Of a DNA stretch of 42,268 bases, positions 16,250 to 24,507 are shown one piece after another (the first letter of the stretch is position 1; the number at the start of each line of letters is the position of its first letter). Under the pieces are notes generated by a model that saw only the letters and a program-made list of their open reading frames with translations, was not told where the DNA came from and did no database searches. Both the position numbers and the translations under genes were made by a program. Source of the stretch: Leptolyngbya sp. PLA1 (GTDB taxonomy: Bacteria > Planctomycetota > Phycisphaerae > Phycisphaerales > UBA1924); assembly GCA_021405315.1 (NCBI GenBank), contig QWIH01000029.1, positions 1-42,268 of the forward strand, written 5' to 3'.

Positions 16250-16269
16250 ACAGGACACTTTTATCCTGT
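16250..16269. promoter_or_regulatory. Inverted repeat, candidate operator of the peroxidase gene
   Basis: ACAGGA-N8-TCCTGT lies in an AT-richer stretch about 50 bp upstream of the peroxidase start, where an operator over the promoter would be expected. The regulator is not identified; a redox or iron regulator would make sense by context only. Confidence 0.45.
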
Positions 16270-16378
16270 CTTGCACATTTCATAAGGTACACGCGCGTCG
16301 GGCCCGGTCAACCCCAGTCGCCAGTATTGTTTGCCACCCGCGTCCTCCTCGTGCACGTCGTGTTCACTCCACGCCCGG

Positions 16379-16384
16379 TATCAT
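16379..16384 (+). promoter_or_regulatory. -10 hexamer TATCAT of the M24 peptidase gene
   Basis: TATCAT, 10 nt, then ATG 16395. The transcript would have at most a few bases of leader. Confidence 0.5.
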
Positions 16385-16394
16385 CAATCCCCAC

Positions 16395-17522
16395 ATGCCC
16401 ACCACTGCACGACGGCGATTCGCCAGCACCCTAACGAAATCCGATCTTTCGGGCAGGCTCACCCGGCTCCGCAGAGCGCTCAGACTCCACCGGGCGTCCT
16501 GGCTCCTGGTGACCAATCCGCTCGATGTCGGGTACCTCACAGGCTTCCTTGGTGGCGATTCGTTCCTGCTCGTCGGCCCCTCCGGGCTGACGATCATCTC
16601 TGACTCTCGGTACGAAGAAGAACTCGCGCACCTGCCGGTCCGCGCACGCATCGTGATGCGAAGCGGGTCGATCGCCGCGGCGGTCGGTTCTGAGCTCAAG
16701 TCCCGCCGCGTACGCCGCGTGGCGATCCAATCCGAATCGGTGACGCTCATGGATCGCGCCATGCTGGAAAAGGCCGCATCCGGCGTGTCGTTCGTGCCGC
16801 TCCCGGGGCTCGTGCAGCCCCTTCGGGAGGTCAAGGACGCAGGCGAGGTCGCGAACATCCGCGCCGCCGCGAAGATTCAGGAGGCGGCGCTCCTCGCGAC
16901 GCTCAAGACGATCCGCGTCGGTCAGACAGAGCTCGAGGTCGCGGCGAGGCTGGAATACGAGATGAAAACTCGGGGCTCATCGGTGCCCGCCTTCGAGACC
17001 ATCGTGGCGGCCCGCGCCAACGGCTCGCTGCCGCACTACCGCCCGCAGCGCACGACGCTCGCCAACGGCCAGGGGCTCCTCATCGACTGGGGTGCAACGG
17101 TGGGGGGCTATCGCAGCGACATGACCCGCACCTTTGCGATCAGAAAATGGCCGAGCAGGCTGCGCGAGATCTACACCATCGTTCTCGACGCCCACCACGC
17201 CGCCGTGTCGGTGCTGCGCGCGGGTGCCCGCACCACCGACGTCGATGCGGCCGCCCGAGGCATCATCTCTAAGGCCGGATACGGCAAGCACTTCGGCCAC
17301 GGACTCGGGCATGGCATCGGTCTGAACATCCACGAAGGCCCGCGGCTCGCCCACCAGCCACCCGGCACCGAGCTCCGCGCAGGCATGGTCGTCACCATCG
17401 AACCGGGCATTTATCTGCCCGGTGTGGGAGGCGTGAGGCTGGAGAACGACTATCTTGTTACCCAACGTGGGGCCCAGTGCCTCTGCTCCTTGCCCTTAGA
17501 CTTGGACTGGGCGACCCTGTAG
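16395..17522 (+). CDS. Xaa-Pro aminopeptidase/dipeptidase, M24 family
   Basis: A 375-aa cytoplasmic metalloprotease with an N-terminal creatinase-like domain (residues about 20-145) and a C-terminal pita-bread domain. The five metal ligands are visible: Asp in LLIDWGA, Asp in SDMTRTF, His in GHGLGHGIGL, Glu in TIEPGIYL and Glu in VRLENDY. It removes or splits residues next to proline. PepP and PepQ cannot be separated from sequence alone. It lies directly upstream of accB, as M24 genes often do next to acc or efp genes. Confidence 0.93.
   Translation: MPTTARRRFASTLTKSDLSGRLTRLRRALRLHRASWLLVTNPLDVGYLTGFLGGDSFLLVGPSGLTIISDSRYEEELAHLPVRARIVMRSGSIAAAVGSELKSRRVRRVAIQSESVTLMDRAMLEKAASGVSFVPLPGLVQPLREVKDAGEVANIRAAAKIQEAALLATLKTIRVGQTELEVAARLEYEMKTRGSSVPAFETIVAARANGSLPHYRPQRTTLANGQGLLIDWGATVGGYRSDMTRTFAIRKWPSRLREIYTIVLDAHHAAVSVLRAGARTTDVDAAARGIISKAGYGKHFGHGLGHGIGLNIHEGPRLAHQPPGTELRAGMVVTIEPGIYLPGVGGVRLENDYLVTQRGAQCLCSLPLDLDWATL
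17497..17502 (+). promoter_or_regulatory. Candidate internal promoter -10 TAGACT for accBC
   Basis: TAGACT near the 3' end of the peptidase gene would give a leader of about 23 nt that includes TAGGAGCC before accB. Confidence 0.4.
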
Positions 17523-17531
17523 GAGCCATCC

Positions 17532-18029
17532 ATGGCGACCCAGCAACCGACCCCGTCAATCCCGGGACCAGATCGCATGATCGACATCAAGCACATCAAG
17601 GACCTCGTGACCCTCATGAAGGACAACGACCTCACAGAGGTCGACATCAAGGACGGCGAGCAGGGCATCTGCATCCGCCGGGGTGGCGCCGCGACCGTGC
17701 AGGCCGCCCCCGTGCAGGTTCACGCCGCTCCTGCCGTCCAGGCCGCCCCCGCGGGGCCCGCTCCGGCTGCGGCTCCGGCACCCGCCGCGGGCCAGGTCAC
17801 CATCGACTCCCCCATGGTGGGCACCGTGTACCTGGCGCCGAATCCAGACGCCGCGCCCTTCGTCAAGATCGGGCAGCGTGTTTCCAAGGACACGGTCGTG
17901 TGCCTGATCGAGGCCATGAAGGTCTTCAACGAGATCAAGGCCGAGAAGGATGGGGTCATCGAGCAGATCCTCGTCTCCAACTCCGCCGCCATCGAGTTCG
18001 GCCAGAAGCTCTTCGCCATCCGCCCCTGA
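17532..18029 (+). CDS. accB: Biotin carboxyl carrier protein of acetyl-CoA carboxylase
   Basis: A 165-aa protein. The N-terminal part (IKDLVTLMKDNDLTEVDIKDGEQGICIRR) fits BCCP, residues about 54-88 are an Ala/Pro linker, and the C-terminus is the biotinyl domain with EAMKV, where K130 is the biotinylated lysine. It carries the carboxyl group between the carboxylase and transferase in fatty acid synthesis. TAGGAG precedes the ATG at 17532; a second in-frame ATG at 17577 is possible. Confidence 0.96.
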   Translation: MATQQPTPSIPGPDRMIDIKHIKDLVTLMKDNDLTEVDIKDGEQGICIRRGGAATVQAAPVQVHAAPAVQAAPAGPAPAAAPAPAAGQVTIDSPMVGTVYLAPNPDAAPFVKIGQRVSKDTVVCLIEAMKVFNEIKAEKDGVIEQILVSNSAAIEFGQKLFAIRP

Positions 18030-18129
18030 CTGTCGAAAGGCCGCTGCCGCCCCCGCGCCAGGGCGTCCGGGCGGCACCGGCCCGCGCCCGGCGGAGTTCG
18101 CGCCTGCGGGCCCAACATCCGGAGATCGA

Positions 18130-19473
18130 ATGTTCAAGCGAGTCCTGATCGCCAACCGCGGAGAAATCGCCCTCCGGATCCTCCGCGCCTGCCGCGAGCT
18201 CGAGATCGAGTCCGTCTGCGTCTACTCCACCGCCGACAAGGACGCTCCGTACCTCCGCCTCGCCGACCGGGCGATCTGCATCGGCCCCGGCCCGGCCAAG
18301 GAGTCCTACCTCAACATCGCCCGCCTCATCGCCGCCGCCGAGATCGCGGATGTCGACGCCATCCACCCCGGTTACGGCTTCCTCTCCGAAAGGCCCGACT
18401 TCTCCCAGGCCTGCCGCGATTGCAAGATCGAGTTCATCGGCCCCTCCCCGGAGGCCATGGGCAAGCTCGGCGACAAGGTCGAGTGCAAGCGGACGGCCCG
18501 TGCCAGCGGCGTCCCCGTCTTCCCGGGCTCCGAGGACGCCATCGAGGACGAGGAGGAAGCGGTCAAGATCGCCGATGAAATCGGCTATCCCGTCATCATC
18601 AAGGCCTCCGCCGGCGGCGGCGGGCGGGGCATGAAGGTCTGCCACAACGAGGCCACCCTGCGCACCCAGCTCCGCGTCGCCAGCCAGGAAGCGCAGGCGG
18701 CCTTCGGTGACGGCTCGGTTTTCATCGAGAAGTACCTCGAGCACGCCCGCCATGTCGAGATTCAGATGCTCGGCGACAAGCACGGCAACGCCGTCTACCT
18801 CTGGGAGCGTGACTGCTCCCTCCAGCGCCGTCACCAGAAGGTCATCGAAGAGGCCCCCGCCCCGCTCATCAACCGGGAGAAGCTCCGAAGGGTTTGCCAG
18901 GCCGCGGCCAAGATGATCCAGACAGCCAAGTACGCCGGCGCTGCGACCTGCGAGTTTCTGATGGACGGCAAGGGCGACTTCTACATGCTGGAAGTCAACA
19001 CCCGGGTCCAGGTCGAACACCCCGTGACCGAGCTCATTACCGGCATCGACATCGTCAAGGCATCGATCCAGATCGCCGCCGGCGAGAAGATCCCGTTCAA
19101 GCAGGAAGACGTCCACATTCGGGGCCACGCCATCGAGTGCCGAATCAACGCCGAGGACCCCGCCGCCGGCTTCCGGCCCAGCGCCGGCAAGATCGAGATC
19201 TGGCAGGTCCCGGGCGGTCCCGGCGTGCGGCTGGACACCCACGTGGTGCCCGGGTATGTCGTCCCCCCCAACTACGACTCGATGATCGCGAAGCTGATCG
19301 TCCATGCCGATACCCGGGAGCAGGCCCTCGACCGCATGGCGAGGGCGCTCCGCGAGTTCAAGGTGGGTCCGATCCACACCACCATCCCCCTCCACCAGAG
19401 GCTGGTCACAAACACAGACTTCAGGAGGGGAGGGGTCGATATCCACTACCTGGAGCGGCTGCTCCGAGCGTAA
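18130..19473 (+). CDS. accC: Biotin carboxylase subunit of acetyl-CoA carboxylase
   Basis: A 447-aa protein of normal length. It has MFKRVLIANRGEIALRILRA at the start, HPGYGFLSE, the ATP loop ASAGGGGRGM, ERDCSLQRRHQKVIEEAP and NTRVQVEHPVTE. It carboxylates the biotin on AccB using ATP and bicarbonate. The start is set by homology at ATG 18130 with CCGGAGA upstream; the longer open frame from 17950 overlaps accB and is not real. It forms an operon with accB after a 100-bp spacer. Confidence 0.97.
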   Translation: MFKRVLIANRGEIALRILRACRELEIESVCVYSTADKDAPYLRLADRAICIGPGPAKESYLNIARLIAAAEIADVDAIHPGYGFLSERPDFSQACRDCKIEFIGPSPEAMGKLGDKVECKRTARASGVPVFPGSEDAIEDEEEAVKIADEIGYPVIIKASAGGGGRGMKVCHNEATLRTQLRVASQEAQAAFGDGSVFIEKYLEHARHVEIQMLGDKHGNAVYLWERDCSLQRRHQKVIEEAPAPLINREKLRRVCQAAAKMIQTAKYAGAATCEFLMDGKGDFYMLEVNTRVQVEHPVTELITGIDIVKASIQIAAGEKIPFKQEDVHIRGHAIECRINAEDPAAGFRPSAGKIEIWQVPGGPGVRLDTHVVPGYVVPPNYDSMIAKLIVHADTREQALDRMARALREFKVGPIHTTIPLHQRLVTNTDFRRGGVDIHYLERLLRA

Positions 19474-19548
19474 GGGGTTTGATCGTTATAGGACGTTCAT
19501 GGGGTGTCGTCCGAACCACAAAACGAGCCGTCAAACCCGCGAAAATCC

Positions 19549-19576
19549 TTGACAAACCCGCGGGATGTGCGATGCT
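19549..19576 (+). promoter_or_regulatory. SigA-type promoter TTGACA-N16-GATGCT
   Basis: A perfect -35 TTGACA (19549-19554) is followed 16 nt later by GATGCT (19571-19576). It gives a leader of about 55 nt for the PEP-CTERM gene at 19639. Confidence 0.6.
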
Positions 19577-19638
19577 AGACCATCGCAGTTTGCGGCCGCA
19601 GTGCGCGGCCTACGGCGAGGAGAGACTGGAGGAACGTC

Positions 19639-20430
19639 ATGAAGATCGGAGTTTTCGCAGGGATTGGCGCGCTCGCGCTGCTTGCAGGCGCCGCCCAAGC
19701 CCAGACGGTGACGCTCGAGGATGGCAACAGCCTCGTGCGCGTCAACCTGAACAGTGCGTCGGGCATGGACACGTGGTCGGTTGACGGCGTTGACCACCTG
19801 TTCCAGCAGTGGTTCTGGTACCGCATCGGCCAGGGCCCCGAGCAGTCCCTTGACACGCTGGGCTATCAGGCTCACATCGTCAGCAACACCAACTTCGACC
19901 CGCGCGACGACACCGTAGTCGCCACCTACTCCAACGGGCAGCTCGCCGCCGAAGTCACCTTCGGTCTGCAGGGCGGGCTCGCCGGCGACGGCAACTCCGA
20001 CATCCTCGAGCAGATCCGGCTCGTCAACGTCGGCACCTCCGTGCTGGAGATCAACTTCTTCCAGTACAGCGATTTCGACCTCGGCGGCACCGCCGGTGGC
20101 GACACGGTGTTCATCCCCAGCGGCAACGTCGCCCAGCAGTTCGAGGGTGGCGTCGCCTTCCAGGAAACCGTGGTGACCCCCGCCGCCACCCGCTGGCAGG
20201 CCGGTCCCTTCGCCTCCATCCTCAACCTCCTCAACGACGGCGCGGCCACCGATCTCAACATGGACGGCGGCCCCTACCCCGGCGACATGACCTGGGCCTA
20301 TCAGTGGACGGTCACCCTCGCCCCCGGCGACAGCTTCCTGGTCTCCAAGGACAAGATCATCACCCCCGCCCCCGGCGCCATGGCGCTCCTGGGCCTCGGT
20401 GGTCTCGCGATGGCTCGCCGCCGCCGCTGA
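19639..20430 (+). CDS. Secreted PEP-CTERM-like protein, paralogue A of a pair
   Basis: A 263-aa protein with signal peptide MKIGVFAGIGALALLAGAAQAQ and tail TPAPGAMALLGLGGLAMARRRR. The mature domain has WSVDGVDHLFQQWFWYRIG, SNTNFDPRDDTVVATYSN, EQIRLVNVG, NFFQYSDFDLGG and DMTWAYQWTVTLAPGDSFLVSKDK. No catalytic motif is seen. It is followed by a near homologue with the same order of motifs. GGAGGA lies just before ATG 19639. It has its own strong promoter and terminator, which suggests good expression. Confidence 0.86.
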   Translation: MKIGVFAGIGALALLAGAAQAQTVTLEDGNSLVRVNLNSASGMDTWSVDGVDHLFQQWFWYRIGQGPEQSLDTLGYQAHIVSNTNFDPRDDTVVATYSNGQLAAEVTFGLQGGLAGDGNSDILEQIRLVNVGTSVLEINFFQYSDFDLGGTAGGDTVFIPSGNVAQQFEGGVAFQETVVTPAATRWQAGPFASILNLLNDGAATDLNMDGGPYPGDMTWAYQWTVTLAPGDSFLVSKDKIITPAPGAMALLGLGGLAMARRRR

Positions 20431-20455
20431 TTTCTCCTCGGAATTTCAAGCCTTG

Positions 20456-20488
20456 AAAGCCGCGAACGCAGGTTCGCGGCTTTTTTTT
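20456..20488 (+). terminator. Intrinsic terminator after paralogue A
   Basis: GCCGCGAAC (20459-20467), loop GCAG, GTTCGCGGC (20472-20480), then eight T. Confidence 0.92.
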
Positions 20489-20609
20489 CGGTCCGGAACG
20501 GGCCAACCAGGGGCAAGTTCGGCGCAAGTAGTTTGTATTATTGGACTTCCAGATCGTTGATTCAGGCATCGGAATCTGACGCCCCAACCTGATTTCGGCG
20601 CATTTGGCG

Positions 20610-20637
20610 TTGACAAGTCGAGGTCCGAAAGTACGAT
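20610..20637 (+). promoter_or_regulatory. SigA-type promoter TTGACA-N16-TACGAT
   Basis: TTGACA (20610-20615) and TACGAT (20632-20637) are 16 nt apart, the same spacing as the promoter of paralogue A. Confidence 0.68.
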
Positions 20638-20710
20638 GTCTACCGAGAGCAAGATCCAGTGCGCGAATCCCTAGAGGGGGGAAACGTATCGCTGGTCAGA
20701 GGAGAGAGAG

Positions 20711-21538
20711 ATGACCAAGGTTACGACGTTCGGACTCGTGTCCATGGCTCTGCTCGCAACCGCGGGCACCGCCAACGCCACGATTTTCACGCTTGCCGAT
20801 GGGAACTCCACGGCAACGGTCGACACCAACGCAGTCGGTGGCACCCGCCCCGGCATGAACTCCTGGGTGGTGGACGGCACCAACCAGCTGTTCAGCCAGT
20901 GGTTCTGGTACCGCGTCGGGTCCACCGGGCCCGAGCAGCGCATCAACTCGCTGCCCATCGTCGGCGAGTTCTCCAGCAACACCAACTTCGACGCACGCCA
21001 TGACACCATGTCCGTGCTGTACAGCGGCGGCACCGGATTCTCCATCGAGATTCGCTTCACGCTCCGCGGCGGCTCCGCCGGCTCCAACCGCTCCGACATC
21101 GCCGAGCAGATCCGCATCTCCAACACCACCGGCGCCCCGCTCACCATGAGCTTCTTCCAGTACAGCGACTTCGACCTGGGTGGCACTACCCTCGACGACT
21201 TCGTCGGCATCCTGAGCCCCAACGTCGTTCGCCAGGAGGACACCACCTCCGGCATCGGCATCAACGAGACCGTCGTCACGCCCCCCGCCAACAACTGGGA
21301 GGTCAACACCTACCCCGTCACGATCGGCAAGCTCGACGACCTCAACACCGACAACCTGAGCGGCAACGGCGGCCCGCTGATCGGTCCCGCCGACTTCACC
21401 TGGGCCTACCAGTGGAACATCACGATCCCCGCCAACCGCACCTTCATCATCAGCAAGGACAAGAGCATCACCCCCGCCCCGGGCGCCCTCGCCCTCCTCG
21501 GCCTCGGTGGTCTGGCGATGGCTCGTCGTCGCCGCTGA
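20711..21538 (+). CDS. Secreted PEP-CTERM-like protein, paralogue B of a pair
   Basis: A 275-aa protein with signal peptide MTKVTTFGLVSMALLATAGTANA and tail TPAPGALALLGLGGLAMARRRR. It matches paralogue A along its length (NSWVVDGTNQLFSQWFWYRVG, SNTNFDARHDTMSVLYSGG, MSFFQYSDFDLGG, FTWAYQWNITIPANRTFIISKDK). GAGGAGAG precedes the ATG. Function unknown; probably a surface protein. It has an independent promoter and terminator, so the pair arose by tandem duplication but is not an operon. Confidence 0.86.
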   Translation: MTKVTTFGLVSMALLATAGTANATIFTLADGNSTATVDTNAVGGTRPGMNSWVVDGTNQLFSQWFWYRVGSTGPEQRINSLPIVGEFSSNTNFDARHDTMSVLYSGGTGFSIEIRFTLRGGSAGSNRSDIAEQIRISNTTGAPLTMSFFQYSDFDLGGTTLDDFVGILSPNVVRQEDTTSGIGINETVVTPPANNWEVNTYPVTIGKLDDLNTDNLSGNGGPLIGPADFTWAYQWNITIPANRTFIISKDKSITPAPGALALLGLGGLAMARRRR

Positions 21539-21591
21539 TCGGCTGCCCGCTCCTGATGGCCCTCGGGGCCGTCAAGACTCTGTGAACTCTG

Positions 21592-21623
21592 CCGCGGGGC
21601 CCTCTGGGCTCCGCGGTTTTTTT
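21592..21623 (+). terminator. Intrinsic terminator after paralogue B
   Basis: CCGCGGGGCCC (21592-21602) pairs with GGGCTCCGCGG (21606-21616) around a TCT loop, with one G-T wobble, followed by seven T. Confidence 0.82.
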
Positions 21624-21624
21624 C

Positions 21625-21630
21625 TACCCT
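21625..21630 (+). promoter_or_regulatory. -10 hexamer TACCCT of the phytase-esterase-like gene
   Basis: TACCCT, 5 nt, then ATG 21636. It begins two bases after the T tract of the preceding terminator, so terminator and promoter are packed together. Confidence 0.52.
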
Positions 21631-21635
21631 CATTC

Positions 21636-22817
21636 ATGCTTCACTGGCCGCTCATCGCAATCTGCTCGGTTGCGCAGCCCCCGCAGCTTGTCGCCACCGC
21701 GGAGATCGCCTGGGACGCCCGCGACCGCTCCGGGCTCGAGTCCCCGATTCTCCCGGGCGTCCCGCACGATCTTCTCGGATCGTTCGGGTCCGGGATATGC
21801 CGCCTCGAGGAGCCGAACCTGTTCGCCGCAGTCGCCGACCGCGGGCCGCTCGACGGTGCCACGACGTACCGCTGCCGCGTGCACGTGCTGCGCATCACGC
21901 TCGCCGAGCCCCTCGCCGGCGGCTCGCCCGCGCGTCTCCGCGTCGAGCTCGTCGAGACCCGTCTCCTCGCGGACGAAGCACTCCGCCCGTGCATCGGGTT
22001 CTCGCAGGCGTATGCCCCGGATGACCAGTCCCGCTCTGCCCGCCTCGATCCCGAGGCCGTTGCGGCGACCCCCGCGGGCACGCTGCTGATCGCCGATGAG
22101 TACGGCCCGTTCATCGACGAGTACTCAATGCTCGGTGCCAGGCTTCGACGGATTCTGCCGCCCCCCGCATTCCGGATTGCCTCGCCCGACGGTGCGCCGG
22201 AGTTCGAGCTTCCGCCCCACAACACCTCGGGACGCCAGCCGAACCGGGGCTTCGAAGCGCTCGCCGTTTCGCCCGACGGCTCCACGGCCTGGGCCCTCCC
22301 CCAGTCGCCGCTCATCCAGGACAACGCGCTGGACGCCAGCAACAAGCGCGTGGGGATCAACGTCCGCGTGCTCGAGCAAGACCTGAAGTCTCCGGGCACG
22401 CGAGAGCGTGTCTACCAGCTCCACAGCCCGAAGCACGGCATCTCCGAGGCGCTCTGGGTCGCGCCCGCGAAGCTCCTCGTGCTGGAGCGAGACGGGCACG
22501 CGGCCCATGAGGCGACCTTCCGCCGCGTGTATCTGGCCGACTTTGCCGGCGCGACCGATGTATCCACCATCGCGGCGCTCCCCTCGACCGACCTGCCCCC
22601 GGGCATCGTCCCGGCGAAGACTCGGCTGGTCCTGGACCTCTGCGACCCGGCGTACGGCCTCGCCGGCGCCGCCATGCCCGAGAAGATCGAAGGGCTCTGC
22701 TTCGGCCCGGACCTGTCCGATGGACGGCCAACGCTGCTGGTCTCCACGGACAATGACCTCCGCCCGGGCGAGCCCACGCGGCTGTGGCTCTTCGCCTGCG
22801 ATCCGACCCAGTTCTGA
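21636..22817 (+). CDS. Phytase-esterase-like (PF13449-type) beta-propeller protein
   Basis: A 393-aa protein matching the family named esterase-like activity of phytase. It has SFGSGICRLEEPNLFAAVADRGP, RLDPEAVAATPAGTLLIADEYGPFIDEY, the NRGFEALAVSPDGSTAWALPQSPL stretch, and KIEGLCFGPDLSDGRPTLLVSTDND. It probably folds as a propeller and acts outside the inner membrane, but the N-terminus (MLHWPLIAICSVAQPPQ) is only a short, weak signal peptide. The start was set at ATG 21636 because the frame upstream crosses the previous gene and its terminator. Confidence 0.82.
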   Translation: MLHWPLIAICSVAQPPQLVATAEIAWDARDRSGLESPILPGVPHDLLGSFGSGICRLEEPNLFAAVADRGPLDGATTYRCRVHVLRITLAEPLAGGSPARLRVELVETRLLADEALRPCIGFSQAYAPDDQSRSARLDPEAVAATPAGTLLIADEYGPFIDEYSMLGARLRRILPPPAFRIASPDGAPEFELPPHNTSGRQPNRGFEALAVSPDGSTAWALPQSPLIQDNALDASNKRVGINVRVLEQDLKSPGTRERVYQLHSPKHGISEALWVAPAKLLVLERDGHAAHEATFRRVYLADFAGATDVSTIAALPSTDLPPGIVPAKTRLVLDLCDPAYGLAGAAMPEKIEGLCFGPDLSDGRPTLLVSTDNDLRPGEPTRLWLFACDPTQF

Positions 22818-22825
22818 GGGGCGTC

Positions 22826-22939
22826 TCAGCGTGAGAACGCGCCGATCAGCACCATCTGCGGCGTCAGCAGCACCGCGATCTCCGCCAACATGATCAGACC
22901 GGCCACCACCGCCGCGGACTTGAGCATCGCGCGCTTCAT
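22826..22939 (-). CDS. 37-aa single-pass membrane peptide
   Basis: A short reading frame starting MKRAMLKSAAVVAGLIMLAE and ending MVLIGAFSR. One hydrophobic helix is preceded by a basic N-terminus. AAGGAG lies 6 nt before the ATG, the best ribosome binding site in this area, which argues for a real gene. It stands alone on the minus strand between a convergent neighbour and the amidotransferase gene. Family and function unknown. Confidence 0.6.
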   Translation of the reverse strand: MKRAMLKSAAVVAGLIMLAEIAVLLTPQMVLIGAFSR

Positions 22940-23046
22940 GAGCATCTCCTTGTGCGTCGCGGCGCCGAAGTCCCCCGCCCGAGCGCGTCACCAGCGAGGA
23001 TGCGCCGCGCGCCCCGCCCCGTCGTGAATTCACATGGTCCGCCCCG

Positions 23047-23940
23047 CTAGTCGAGCACCAGAGGCCTGGTCACCACGGTGCCGTCCTCGCGCACCAGCAC
23101 GAGGTGGTTCCGAGGCACCCGCTCCCACCCCGGGTCTTCGCTCAGCTTCTCGGACGCGATGATCGCCGTCGCCTCGCCCGGTCCCGGCTCGACGAGCCTG
23201 CACACGCCCGCGTCGCACACGTACCGTCGACCGGAGTGGACGTACAGCGAGGACGGCTCATCGCTCGCGCTCGTGAAGCGCACCGCCGCGGAGCACGTGC
23301 CGTCGCTCACCGCCGCGTTGATCCACGAGTCATCGTCGTCCGTGCCCGCGGGCGCGGGGAGGGCCGCCTTGGCGCGGTCCACGAGGCCCAGCACTCGCCG
23401 GAGGGCCGCCTCGAGGCAGTCCCCCAGCGCCGCCGCCCGGTCCGCGTGCAGGTGGGGTTCGCGGCTGAGCGCCTCATCGAGGAACACGCCGAACAGGTGC
23501 TCGGAATCGGTGGAGCCTCGGATCGCACTGAACGCCGGGTCCGACAGGTCCGCGAGCAGTTGCCTCCGGATCTGACCGAACCGCGCCACGTCCCCGTTGT
23601 GCATGAAGGCGTAGGGACCGGACGTGAACGGGTGGCAGTTGATCTCCGCGACGGGCAGGCCACGCGTCGCGGCGCGCACGTGGGCCATGACGCACCCGCT
23701 GCGCGTGACCCGGGCAAGCTCGAGCAGGTTCTGGTTGCTCCACGCCGGGGTTACGCTCCGGAACAGGGCCGGACTCGCCGAGAGCTCCGGCACGTACCAC
23801 GCCAGCCCGAAGCCGTCGCCGTTGAGCGGCTCCTCGGTCTCGTCCGCGTGTACGCTCTGGTTGACAATCGAGTGGGAGGGCTCCGTGACCAGCGATGACA
23901 GCGTGATGGCCGGCCCTTGATAGAGCACGAAGCGGCACAT
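23047..23940 (-). CDS. Class II glutamine amidotransferase (YafJ/EgtC-like)
   Basis: A 297-aa Ntn hydrolase. The catalytic Cys is residue 2 (MCRFVLYQG) once Met is removed. Other family marks are NGDGFGLAWY, AHVRAAT, NCHPF with HNGDVA, and GSTDSEHLF. It releases ammonia from glutamine or a related amide; the acceptor is unknown. The start lies 2 bases after the stop of the YjfB-like gene, so they share an operon with the PilZ gene. Confidence 0.9.
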   Translation of the reverse strand: MCRFVLYQGPAITLSSLVTEPSHSIVNQSVHADETEEPLNGDGFGLAWYVPELSASPALFRSVTPAWSNQNLLELARVTRSGCVMAHVRAATRGLPVAEINCHPFTSGPYAFMHNGDVARFGQIRRQLLADLSDPAFSAIRGSTDSEHLFGVFLDEALSREPHLHADRAAALGDCLEAALRRVLGLVDRAKAALPAPAGTDDDDSWINAAVSDGTCSAAVRFTSASDEPSSLYVHSGRRYVCDAGVCRLVEPGPGEATAIIASEKLSEDPGWERVPRNHLVLVREDGTVVTRPLVLD

Positions 23941-23942
23941 GG

Positions 23943-24152
23943 CTACGCCTCGACGTCCAGGGCGTCGCCGAGCCCCGACCTGGCCCGTTCGCCCTCTCGG
24001 AGAGCGAACTCCGCCGCCACGCGAAGCAGGCCCACCATCTGCTCACCCTGCGATTGCTGCGCATCCAGCGCGGTGCGTGCCACGCGCACGGATACCTCGC
24101 CCGCGAGGCGGGCCTGGGTCAGGGCCGAGAGTGATGCCGCGCTGATTTCCAT
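23943..24152 (-). CDS. YjfB-like putative motility protein
   Basis: A 69-aa protein, MEISAASLSALTQARLAGEV followed by SVRVARTALDAQQSQGEQMVGLL, matching the small YjfB family (PF14070) annotated as putative motility proteins. The start at ATG 24152 matches the family length; the longer in-frame start overlaps the PilZ gene. No flagellar structural genes are in the window. It lies between pilZ-type and amidotransferase genes in the same direction. Confidence 0.75.
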   Translation of the reverse strand: MEISAASLSALTQARLAGEVSVRVARTALDAQQSQGEQMVGLLRVAAEFALREGERARSGLGDALDVEA

Positions 24153-24174
24153 GCAGAGGCTCGGAATGTCGCGA

Positions 24175-24507
24175 TCAGGCGACGGCCTTGGACCGCTTGC
24201 TGAGGAGTCCGACCCGATAGCCGCCTTCGGAATCCGGCTCGCATCGCACCACGAGCCCCGTCTGCCTGGGCCACATTGCGTCATCGGGCACAAGCGAGAC
24301 GCACGCGCCGGGCTCGACCGCCACGGGGGAGCGAACCCCGATCCCCGTCCAGCTCGCGTCGAGGAGGCTCACCCGGACCAGCATGCCGGCCCCGAGACCG
24401 GTCGAGAAGACCGCCATCGCGCCGCCCTGCATCTGGCGACGCGGGGTCCGACGCCGGTCGGTCTGCGTGTTCGTGTCCGTCTCGACTTCGGCGTGGGCTA
24501 GTCTCAT
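24175..24507 (-). CDS. PilZ-domain c-di-GMP-binding protein
   Basis: A 110-aa protein. It has both PilZ binding motifs: RRTPR (RxxxR) near residue 20 and DASWTG (DxSxxG) further on. It should bind c-di-GMP and act on motility, attachment or secretion. ATG 24507 was chosen because GGGAG lies 9 nt upstream and the PilZ domain begins soon after; the frame is open to 24723 but that extension has no recognisable domain. It heads the run PilZ, YjfB-like, amidotransferase. Confidence 0.87.
   Translation of the reverse strand: MRLAHAEVETDTNTQTDRRRTPRRQMQGGAMAVFSTGLGAGMLVRVSLLDASWTGIGVRSPVAVEPGACVSLVPDDAMWPRQTGLVVRCEPDSEGGYRVGLLSKRSKAVA

Noticed and set aside
14155..16434. Long plus-strand open frame over the peroxidase gene
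   Set aside because: It is an antisense shadow caused by high GC at third codon positions; the peroxidase reads clearly on the minus strand.
17956..19446. Long minus-strand open frame across accC
   Set aside because: Antisense shadow of a certain gene; no domain is recognisable.
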